A stretch of DNA of 64,000 bases, taken from NCBI RefSeq assembly GCF_000001735.4, contig NC_003074.8:6386101-6450100 (forward strand), written 5' to 3'. The notes below the pieces were generated by a model, which was given only the letters and a program-made list of their open reading frames with translations, had not been told where the DNA came from and made no database searches. The stretch comes from Arabidopsis thaliana (lineage: Eukaryota; Streptophyta; Magnoliopsida; Brassicales; Brassicaceae). This document shows, piece by piece, positions 49,460-59,961 of this stretch (position 1 is its first letter; each line of letters opens with the position of its first letter). Made by a program: the position numbers and the translations under genes.

Positions 49460-52400
49460 GTGAAGAGAGAAAGTGAGTGGAGGTGGGATTTTAAGAGAGA
49501 GTCAAACGCACGCTTGCGTCACCGTAGCAAGATTATACTATATACTATAGTAGTAGTGTATTAAAGATGTTAATGTTGATGACAAGTCAGAAATTTTAAA
49601 GAATCAACAAAAATTCTGGTCATGGGTCAAAAATCAAAGAACGTTTCAGAGTCAGGGGATTGGGTCAAGTCGTAACCGTTAAGATGTGTTGTTGATGGGA
49701 GGACTTTGACCAACGGTGACGATCTTTTATTTATGCTTGCTTACACGTGTGAGTTTGGAGGCCAGAAGCGTGTGGGAGTGGTGGGACATGTTCTCTGCAC
49801 GAGTGGCCTATTTTGGTCTCGTCGAGAGCACATGGGTTTGGTCCATATAATGTCCTGTTTTTAGTACTTTTTTTATGAATGAAATTTAAAAACAAATGAT
49901 TACAAAAGCAATGTTATAATATTTGTGTTACTTAAAACAAACTCTGAGTCAGCAAATGTGGTACAGATATACAAAGATGATATTGGTCCATGGCCGAATA
50001 ATATTTTGATGACATTTATGTTTTGGATAGTTTATGTCTAATGTTGTTGATAAATAAATTGTGTTGTGGCTTCCACTAAGGAGAAAGAGTGTTTGATAAT
50101 TTTATTATTCGAGCGAAGGTGTTTGATTCGGGGGAAAAGTAAAAGCGTTTTTTTTCTTTTTCGGATTGTCATCTTCTGTTGAGTATAATGTTTGTTAGAT
50201 AAATTAGACTTTTTTTTGTGATGAGCAATAACGTATATACAATTATTAAAGTATTCGAAGATACATAACATTTTAGCTGTCTGAAAAGTATAATGTATAT
50301 ATGTATTATGGTTGGACTGTCTTATTGTCTAATGAAGAAGATGTATAACTGGCTCATAACAAATTAGGGGGTTGTATTAATTATAATTCAAGTTCAATGG
50401 ATTTGAGATTGGTCTTGATTTATTTATTAATCATTGCTTTAGTTGCTCACGGTTGTGCCATTTTTAATATATATAATACATATGTTTAGATGCTAAAACA
50501 AGGTGGTGCTTTGCATTTAATAATACATAAGTTTAGATGATTAGTTTTACTTTTTTCACGTACAATTAGTTTGTTGCTCTTTTTCAGAAAAAAGGTTAAT
50601 CGTATCTCCTTCGATCCATTAATAGTACGTATAGACGTATAGTTTCTTACTTTGAATAGAAGAAAATAAAAATAAATTTGAATTTTTTGAACCGTAGATG
50701 AAAAGCATAAGGTGATGACCGAAAGTTGTTGGCCTAATAGTAAAATCAAACTTAAGTGTTGAAAATATTTCAATTTTCAGAGGTGAGAGGTAGGAGTAGG
50801 ATGAAATGCTTTGCTGACTCGTGAATCATTTATTTTGAATATGTTGGGACAATAATTAAGTTTCTTATTATTAGGTCAACTTTCAATTAGGTTTAGCATT
50901 ATTAAACGGGTAAGATCATAACTAATAGCCGTTAAAAAGAGTGTAAAATCGTATCAACCTTTTAATAGACATCGATCTAGCTAGCACTTGCCGATATAGC
51001 ACGTACGTGTATTTAAGTGAAATGAATGGTAATCAAAAAAAAATTTCTTCTCGTTGTATTTGTTGTTTATAATCATTCTTATGGCAGGTAAATGAATTGA
51101 GTATCAGAGTATGTATATATTAACTCGTGAGCATATAATTGATAATAGGGTAAATTGCACCGAAAGGAAATAAAACTATAATGATGCCAACGTGCATCAT
51201 TGTCTACAATTAGCAATTATGCCAAATCGGAAAAACATCTACGCCAATTATCTCACCTTTTAATAATTTTACCTCACTCATCATCTGATCCATCCATTAT
51301 GGTTGTTGGTGGACAATAATTTTCATTTGTCCTCATATGCAAGGAACTAAGGATAGTTTTGGGAGCTTTAATATTCTCTTTTTTTGCAACTAATGTATTT
51401 CTAATCGAGGGAACATGTAATTCTAATAAACAAAAGAAATATACTAACGAAAAAGAAGATTTTACGTACGTCCTATTTTGTCATTGATAATACATATCAA
51501 TCTCATAGAAACTGCAACTTTAAAACTTATTTTGTTTCATGTAATTAGTTAATAGTTAATTCACATGGTGTCATGGTCGATGACTATATTTGTTTACCGC
51601 GAGATTTAAACTAAAAATAGAATGAGATAATATACTCAGTGATAAGCTTTTATCGAAAAGAAGAAAAACACATTCAGTGAAGATTAAAAACGTTAGTCTG
51701 GTTGTTAAATGGCAAAGATAAATCTGTATGAGGCATATTCAATGTTAATTCTCCATACATTTGGGGTGTAAATAATTTAAACTAAATATAGGGTGAAGAT
51801 AGAGATATGAAGAAGAATCCAGTTCCAAAAGTGTGGGGTTGTATTATTATTCAGAGGTTGCCATTGGCAGAGGCAACTCGTTTGCATCACATGAAAAAAA
51901 ACATATCCAGTGTCATGTTCCCATTCGAAGTCGACATCATTCAATTCTTAGCGAGTTATTTATGAGGAATTTTCTAGAATATTTGTAAGGAATTTATCAG
52001 ATTTAACCAGCTTTTTTTTCTTCGATTCAGATTTGGTACAGTTGATTTTGTTGTGTAGTATATGTTAACTTCAACACATTATTAAATTTGGGTGATATAA
52101 AACGGGTAATTTATATGGTAAGAAACATCTAAACGTTATGATTCTGATTAAATCAACAAAAAATTGGTAACCGCGAAAATGAAATCCTTTTATTGAGGCG
52201 GGCCAACTGATACATATTCAATACATTAGTATATAGTACTATTTTCTTAGAAAATACACAATTACCAGAACTAGCTTTTGTCAAAGAATGACTAGAACTA
52301 CCTCCAAACGTAATTAGTGTAGAGGTTAGACGCGCGGCCTCCGAACAGATCCATATAGCATCTAATGTTTTTCTTTTCGAATATTGATTATAACCTAATC

Positions 52401-54740
52401 TACACATAAAATTTAAAATGCTATTGATAATAACATACTAATGATGAAGATTTTTCACACGCTACGGGTAATTAAGGAAGATGATGAGAGTAAAATGAGG
52501 AACCACAAAGTAACATAGGAAAACAATGATATAATTCATTCGCGTGCGATTTACATATAATTTCACAACAATCTACTTTTGTTTGTATCATGTAATAAAG
52601 GTCATCCTTTTGTTCCTTAATATACGGGATGATTTTGATCACACATATTACGTATACATGATCAAACAAGAGTTCTTTAGTATATTTGAAAGAATTGTTG
52701 ACAAGAAAGAAACAAGGTTTCGCATGTACGAGGGGGTATCTGCTCGTGTGGGCTATACATGTTTTTGAGTAAACGTGTCGTTATATACATGTAACGTACT
52801 GAATATATAGTTTTAAAAAGTTTGGAACATTGTTGGTTGATCATGTGACCAAATTTATTATCTTACACTTTGTGGTCTATCTAAGTTGGAAATTTTTGGT
52901 TAAAGGAAATTGCTGACCTAGATTCATTCATAAATTTTCAGGTTAAAGACCAAAAAAGTTATATCTCTTATCTATGACTCGTCATTGGTGCTGGAATTTG
53001 ATATTTTTTTCCGAATTTTATAGCTAGTTAGTATATCGGTTGAGCTACAAAACTAGAATAGTATGACTTTATTTTATTTGTGGTGTGATTAAAAAAATCA
53101 AATTATTAGATTAATTATTGAGAACTATACAGCTATAAAGGTATCATCAATATGCATTTATGTTAACCCACATATAGAGTTAAATTGTGCTTGTTGAAAC
53201 AAAACATCTTAATCGATCGGTGACATGCGGGATTTCGTGTTACTTGAATCACAAAAATTTACGAGACATTAACGACTAGACTACTAACAATTTGGATATT
53301 ATCTGAAGAAAAAAAACTTTTAGTAAAGTGCCGTCAAAAAAATGGAAAAACTTTTCGTAAAGTCATATGAGTAACCATAATGGGGACTGCATAAGCCCAT
53401 TTGAATGGGCTTGAATTTGATGATTAAAAAAGCAATGGCAATTATGTTTTTTCCTTGTCAAAGCAGTGCAATTATGCTTTTAATTTCCATCTTTTCCGTA
53501 AACATGATAGCTTAACTGTTAGTGGCCGGAATTTGCAAATTTCTAGAAAGTTTAAAGTACCGGTGAATTTGAAATCGGATAATCAGTCTCTACTTTATTA
53601 GAATCATGTATGTAAGCTATATTCGATAGTGCATGATTGGTTAAACTCATGTGTTGAGGCTGATAAACTTTTTTTATATACTATGAATTGAACTAATGAA
53701 AGTTGTTATTTAGACATTGATTATGCACATGGATGTCGTATTTGTATATAACATGCTAGCTTTATCTATAGAATAGAAGGGCATATTAAACTCAGCGTTT
53801 TAGAAAGTCACATACAGGAACCGCAAACTTTTTTAATCAAGTAATTAATTAGTGGAGAATTCTTTAACAAAAAGAAAGATATTACGCAGCACTTGGACAA
53901 ATGGTTGGCTCATCAGTCTCTACAAGTGACACTAACCATCTGAGAAAACATTAACTAATTAATAACAAAATCGAAAGACAAGAAATCAATACTGAGAATA
54001 TAATATCAAAGGACAAAGGAAATTGTTTCCACTTTTCATCTTCTTAACCTGAACTTTGGGGAATTGGGGACCCAAAGGTCTTCTTCATTGACCATCCATT
54101 TTTGCTATTCTAAATAATCATTTCTCTCAACCATTCCCTCTTTCAAGTTTCAATGCATTACATCCACATTTGTTATACATTCTAAATTAAACCGTTGTTT
54201 AAAGTTTTTTTTTTCTTTTAGTCAATAATTTATGTACAATTGCATGTAACATTTGCGTTACAAGCGGAAACATCTGAGAGAGAAATTTAGCTTGAACTTG
54301 GTTAGAAGATATATTAGGAGTAAGGTGTTGGTATTTCAATCACTTAAACGAGAGATTACTGTTTTAATTAGTGCTACTAGATGGAGAAAAATGATTTACG
54401 ACATTAAAGAGATTTTACAAGTACTTTCAAACATTGGCTTAGACTAAAAACTTCTTAGTTAAATATAAATTTCTTTGTATCATAGTGTAATTTAAAGAAA
54501 TGAAAAGGTAAAACCATGTTCCCCGGTCCACCTGACACTGCATGTATAAAAAAGAATAAATTCCAAATCAATTATTTTTTAGAATTAAAAAGGATATTTT
54601 CAACGCAAAAGATTTTATTTTTTAGTTTTGAGTTTAACAAAAAAGAAGAAACCTTTAGTTATAAATTAATATATAGATAGATACAGACACTCTCTTATGG
54701 ATGATCATAAGATACGAATAAAATGAATGTTCAGTTTCCC
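49460..54740. other. long gene-poor AT-rich region
   Basis: More than 5 kb lies between the PUB29 promoter and the IDL4 promoter. Frames at 50038-50271, 50486-50773, 52153-52407, 52472-52768 and 54253-54447 were read; none has a domain, splice context or codon signal good enough to call. I saw no tRNA, rRNA or clear transposon. It may hold regulatory DNA. Confidence 0.45.
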
Positions 54741-54747
54741 TTACCTT

Positions 54748-54754
54748 TATAAAT
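54748..54754 (+). promoter_or_regulatory. TATA box of IDL4
   Basis: TATAAAT lies 213 bases before the ATG. It is followed by a CT-rich tract (CTCTCTATCTCTCTCTCT) typical of a plant transcription start and leader. Confidence 0.45.
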
Positions 54755-54966
54755 TTTTTATTGGCCATTATAATTGTTCCAGCCAAAGTGAGACTTATTC
54801 AAAAGGGGTTGCTTTCAAAAGCTCATCTCTCTATCTCTCTCTCTGAATCTGCTGATCTCATCACTACTTACCATCTTTTACTCCATCAAAAAATCCTCAA
54901 CAACACTCCAAAACAAAATCCCACTTCCTCAAAACTGAAACAAACAAAAAATCCTCAACAATAGAA

Positions 54967-55248
54967 ATGTATCCTACACGTCCACATTATTGGAGAAGAA
55001 GATTATCAATAAACCGGCCACAAGCTTTTCTTCTTTTGATTCTCTGCCTCTTCTTCATTCACCACTGCGACGCCTCGAGATTCTCGTCATCAAGCGTTTT
55101 CTACAGAAACCCTAATTATGATCATAGCAATAACACGGTGCGGAGAGGCCATTTCTTAGGATTCTTGCCAAGACATTTACCTGTTCCAGCTTCTGCTCCT
55201 TCACGAAAACACAACGACATTGGTATTCAAGCCTTGTTGTCTCCTTGA
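54967..55248 (+). CDS. IDL4: IDA-like secreted peptide precursor
   Basis: This is an intronless 93-residue precursor. A basic N-terminus (YWRRRLSINRP) is followed by a hydrophobic signal segment (QAFLLLILCLFFIHHCDA, residues 19-36), a variable Ser/Asn-rich middle, and the conserved C-terminal EPIP motif FLPRHLPVPASAPSRKHN (about residues 64-81), then NDIGIQALLSP. The family peptide is cut out, proline-hydroxylated and sensed by HAESA-type receptor kinases, controlling organ shedding and related cell separation. Compared with IDA (PIPPSAPSKRHN) this copy has Ala for the second of the paired prolines and Arg-Lys swapped. I recall At3g18715 as IDL4; the family is certain. Confidence 0.93.
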   Translation: MYPTRPHYWRRRLSINRPQAFLLLILCLFFIHHCDASRFSSSSVFYRNPNYDHSNNTVRRGHFLGFLPRHLPVPASAPSRKHNDIGIQALLSP

Positions 55249-57340
55249 TCACTCTCTCTGTCTAGATATATAGTACTATATTTATATCTAATGCATGCAC
55301 TCATACACAAAGAGTACAAGACCATTCATCGATCTCCGATGTTTGCTTTGACATGAAATTAGGGTTTCAGATGTTTGACCCTATAATTGTTCCTTGATCT
55401 TTTGATTATTTTTGGTTTGCATGTAACCTATTTTAGATTAGAAGTGAGAGATATTGTGATTAGGTTTGGGTTTTGTTATTCTCACTCTTCTTTTTTTTTT
55501 TTTTTAATATGTAAATCAAGTTTACGAGATTAGATATTAATTAGATGCAACAATCTCGTTACTTCAATGCCTATGTTTACATATCCCGTTGTTTCATCTA
55601 ATTAATTCTCATTGATCATGTTATTGATTTCTAATAATATCAAAGTTTAATGGGTAAAAAATGGAAAATCATTGTCTATTTTAAAGTCCACAAAGAAAGA
55701 CCAACAACTTCATTACCGTCTAGAGAACAAAGTGGGTCATCTTTATACTCGTTCAACCAATGAGATATGAAAGAAGAAAAACTGTCTTTAAAAATTGTTA
55801 CACTATTTAGTTTTTTTCTTTTTTTTCCCAAGAGTTGTTATACTACCACGATAGTTTTTTGCTAGACTGCTGTATACCACTATTACTACATTATCAAAAT
55901 AGTGAAAGAAATCAACAGTTGGCAATGCACGAAGCTACTATTATATTGTAGTAAAAGAAAGATAGAGTGAGTGATGAAATAAGATGGCCAAAAATTCACG
56001 CAAGGTTGAGTTATTAACGTAAAATCGTAAGAATAATAATAGCCTTCGTCATGTGCAGGGTATCCAATAACCCATCCCGCCACGCCCGGACTGATTTGAC
56101 ACTCGTTTACAATTTTGAATATAGCTAGTAGTGATATGATCTAAATTTATTTATTTTCATAATTTTTATTTTCTCAGTTAACCTAAAACTACATTAAATT
56201 TCACAACCATATATTGTACACTGGACAAATTAAAATACAAAGTCCTGAGGAAAACCAGAGATCTAACAAAAGATTTTGAAGGTATAGATATAACCAATTA
56301 AAATATTCTTCTAAACATTGCTTTTACCACCTAATTTGTAAATAAAAATTATAGATGTATGTATAAATTACATTTTTCACTTTAAGTTCTTTATGGTTTC
56401 ATGGAGAACATGATTAAGATTAATTATTATATATCACAGAATTTTAAGAGATCATTTTACATTAGACAAGATGCCGAAAGATGAGCCGTTTTTAACAAAA
56501 AGTTAAGCTTAATTTTCGCCGAAGGTTCTTATGCATTGAAAAAGTAAACTAAAAGTCTATAATTTAACCAAGATTTACGATTTTTTTTTTTTTTGCATTT
56601 TGATTAGTTTCGTATCTTCCTATCTTTCATCAAATTAAATTAACATATATATCACTATCTAATTATATCTCGAACAATTATGAAACATGATGACTCTTTT
56701 AATTGGAGGAGAAAATGGCCAACACCGCATGATTTGTAGAATATGATGACTTGATGAGGATAATTAATGGTATTACACGATAAATCTAAACAAAAATCAT
56801 ATTATTATCCCATAATTCCGAAATCGATTCTAAAACTACAAATACACACACGTATGTACCTTCTCAATTATTCATGATTATTATATCAAGAGAAATATTA
56901 CCCACTACTTTTTTCTAACTTTATTTTATTTATATCAAACAACACAAATTTAAGATGATCACTCCTATATCCACCAAACATTTCACATAACTGATATTAA
57001 ACTACAACAAAAGCATTCACTACTATTATCAAGTATGTGAAAAAGTGATTTAGAATCGATAATTCTTTAATGTGCTTTTCAAAGTTTCATTCCTAACAAT
57101 TATACAATGTAATTTGGTAGAAATCAGGACCTTTGACTTTCTGTTATGTTTATATATGCCAAAACAATATCTTCACTCCATGAATCAAACTAAATAATCT
57201 TGATCTCTTGACATGAAGAAGATAGATGCATACATAGATTTCTTGCCCACGCTTGTCATTACAATAGTAGAAAACGTTAGGCAAAAGCAAGAATCCGGTA
57301 AGAACTATACGAATGATGAATCTGTTTATAAGAACATGAG
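55249..57340. other. AT-rich intergenic region
   Basis: The first 200 bases are the IDL4 3' UTR. A T run of about 20 lies at 55490-55505. One short GC-rich patch (about 56058-56096, containing CATCCCGCCACGCCCGG) stands out from its surroundings. No gene is seen; the minus frame 57150-57371 is hydrophobic but has no recognisable domain. Confidence 0.5.
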
Positions 57341-57380
57341 CAAAAGTTGGTTCAGTTTGTAATGTGTTCAAAAGTGATTC

Positions 57381-57482
57381 GTGATCCGTTTTTTGATCTC
57401 TCTTGTAGTTTTGGTGGAAACCTTAGCTTAAGTGATCCGTTTCTTGATCTCTCTTGTAGTTTTGGTGGAAGCAAACCCGGCC
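57381..57482 (+). repeat. 51-bp tandem repeat, two copies
   Basis: GTGATCCGTTT followed by TTGATCTCTCTTGTAGTTTT and GGTGGAA occurs at 57381 and again at 57432, almost unchanged. The unit is a multiple of three and the plus frame 57347-57643 reads DPFFDLSCSFGG then DPFLDLSCSFGG, but nothing else supports a gene. Confidence 0.8.
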
Positions 57483-57484
57483 CA

Positions 57485-58000
57485 TTTATTGGTTTTCTTC
57501 CAAGCTTTTGCAGAAATACACACATATATATGTATAAGCCATATGGGTATATATCACTTGCTTATAACCATATGAGTATAACTGAAATGTATGGTCAAGC
57601 TGGCATGACTTACAAAAATCAGTTAAACTCGGTAAATAGGTGAAGCAATTGAGTACATTTCCTTTTAGCATGTTGTTTGACAAATTGCTGAAACAAAGAT
57701 TGGTTGCGTCGATTTGAGCTCACAATTCTGTACACTTCTTCAGTGTTCATAGCATCAAACAAATAAATCACCAATGTTGTCTTAGACATGTACAAAGACT
57801 GAAAGCACACATAACAGAGATGAGTTTAGGAAAATTCTTACACGTAAACGATTTTTCGGAGGATTCTCACTTAAGAACTTCCCCAAGAATAATCTATAGC
57901 AACAACACATGGATCTCCTTGCCAGTTCTTCTTCAACTCATATGGCCTATAATCTTCCTCATGGAATCCATTGAGGGACATGAAAACTACTTAATCTTCC
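57485..58000 (-). pseudogene. fragment of a malectin-like LRR receptor kinase gene
   Basis: On the minus strand about 57860-57985 reads DYRPYELKKNWQGDPCV then DYSWG. This is the junction of the malectin-like domain and the LRR region of plant LRR receptor kinases, where relatives read Y.L...WQGDPCVP..YSWDGL.C. A frame change follows within this piece, after which the expected SENPPK.R segment appears in another frame. Then a GT-AG gap (about 57840 to 57806) leads to 57619-57700, where one frame reads SNLSNNMLKGNVLN then YLPSLTDF, a typical LRR. There is no signal peptide, full malectin domain or kinase domain nearby. It is a broken remnant of a host gene. Confidence 0.65.
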
Positions 58001-58332
58001 TTGCCTAAGTAGATTGTTCAATTTTCCAACAAAAGAGAGAAAATTATTTGCTACCATCGAATTGACCATAAATAATAAAGTCCAGTTATCAAACATATAA
58101 ATCGTCAAGAGAAATAGAATTAGAATCACACTGAAAACACTTGTTGTGTCTCAACTCCTAAAGAATATGCACTGGATTGAAAGAAAATTGATCCAATTCA
58201 TAGAGATAAAAGTATCGGAGTCCGAGCTACAATTCAAACATATAAATTTAACCACCATTGTTTATTGAATCAAAAGCTTTAAAAGGTATTAAAACATGTT
58301 TTTTCAAAAACAAAAACACTTAAGGATGATAG

Positions 58333-59651
58333 TCAAAAATTAAAATTGTCATGAGGTGGCTGGAGCCAAGCGCTGCAGTCATAATAATAGAAAGTTGGAT
58401 GAGAGCTTTTCACAAAATCATCGATATCCGATGAATATAGAATGTTCCTCTCCTCCTCTGGAAGACCAGCTCTTGTTAAAGAGGTAGCGTCACTTGAAAA
58501 TACTGTCAAGCCATTAGGTACTTTCATCTCTTCCCACACATTGCCTTGAAGGTTTAGTTTAAAGGCCAACAGTTTTCTGTTGTTTACGCGGCGTGTAGTC
58601 ACAACAAAGATGTCTCCTTCATGCTCTGTCATGAATACTTGCCTCACAAGCATAATTTTACGACGAAAGGCCCGACATGGTTTCACTGGAAGAACATTCC
58701 AGGTTTCTCTAGACGGGTCGAAAACCGAGAGGCGGCCACTGGTACTGAGACAATAGAACATACCATTGGAGAAGATACATCTATTGATTACCTCACCGTA
58801 ACGCTTTTGATCAAAGTGATGAGTGGTCCATACGGATTCACCAGGGCGCCAAGTATCAACTTTAACAACTGCGTAAAGAAAACTTTGAGGGGTGAAGGAT
58901 ATGACGCAACAACTAGTTGATGTGGGAGCGGCTGAGAAAGTTAAGCAATCGCGTGTGGAATTTTGTGGCACCTGGGGTAAGCAGATGCGTTCCCCGGTAA
59001 ACGGGTTAAGAAAGAAGACCACATCGGGGTTATCTTTTACCACAAGCAACCAACCATCCTTAGCACAAGCTAATTTATTTCTGTAGCCCGTTAACTCTGG
59101 AAACTTGAGGTGATGTGTTTGAGACCGTGATGGGTTAAAGAGAACGTAGTCTCCTTCTTTTGGTCCTCCTCTCTGACTCTGTGGATAAAAAAGCCAAGGA
59201 CGACTCTGAAACTTCCTGACAGAAACAGCTTCTTTAAGCCATGTCTTGCAGACGAGAGAAGCATGTATGTTGGCTTTTAATCCGAGGCGAGACAGTATCT
59301 CTTGCAGCAGATCCGTCGGAATCTGTTTATCCCACAATCCTCTATTAACACAGTTCTTCTTCTTCTTTGGTCCACCATTTCCTCTGATCATTAGAAGAAG
59401 AAGACGTGAGGGTAATATAAAGAGAAACACCTCATTCATCTACAAACTTTAATAAGTGAAATCATTCGTTCGTGTTGCTCTTACACAAAACCCTAATTCA
59501 GAGAATATCCTAAATCCTGGAATTTCAATTGAAAATAGAACAAAAGCAAAAAGGCTCACGATATTGTGGCTGACGCCGGAAGCGCCTGAACAATGGACCT
59601 CGCCGTGAGGGATTCAGCGATCGGCGGATATGTTTGCCGGCGCGTCCTCAT
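58333..59651 (-). CDS. F-box protein with DUF295-type C-terminus
   Basis: Two exons (59560-59651 and 58333-59383) join to 380 residues. Exon 1 codes MRTRRQTYPPIAESLTARSI and up to LPASATIS; the junction gives SGNGGPKKKK. An F-box is at about residues 46-90 (QIPTDLLQEILSRLGLKANI, HASLVCKTWLKEA), followed by a beta-rich domain with LFNPSRSQTHHLKFPELTG, FFLNPFTGERICLPQVP and FDPSRETWNVLPVKP, as in the F-box/DUF295 and kelch-related families. It probably serves as the substrate-recognition part of an SCF ubiquitin ligase. The open frame alone suggests an ATG at 59439, but that lies inside the intron, whose acceptor has a strong pyrimidine tract. I recall At3g18720, 380 residues, which agrees. Confidence 0.9.
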
Positions 59652-59961
59652 TTTGGAGTGATCAGATAGGGTTTTCGTCTTCTAGATGAGAAATGAGTTT
59701 TGTTTTTGTTTTTATTTTTAGATCTCTCTCTCAAGTCTCAACATTTTAAGAAATTTTTACATTTTTTAAAAAGTTGCATAAGATTAACGTCACTAAATTT
59801 ATATGAGCATTAACGCTTAAACTGCAGCAAATTTACACATCACAACCCAAATGTGTAAATATCAATATGTAAAAATTTCTGCAAACGCTCTAAATAAAAA
59901 TACTCAATATTTAAAAACAGAGGTTTATTATTGGCAAATACAGTTTCAGACAAGATCTTCT
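59652..59961. other. spacer between the F-box promoter and TONSOKU 3' end
   Basis: About 310 bases: a CT-rich F-box leader at 59660-59740 and the TONSOKU 3' UTR. No gene. Confidence 0.5.

Noticed and set aside
52311-52360. tRNA-like A-box (TAGTGTAGAGG), possible tRNA or SINE
   Set aside because: There is no matching B-box at the right distance and no cloverleaf or tail, so neither a tRNA nor a SINE can be supported.
54253-54447. 64-codon charged open frame upstream of IDL4
   Set aside because: Composition is somewhat coding-like (many Lys/Arg), but it has no ATG in a good context, no splice partner and no recognisable domain.
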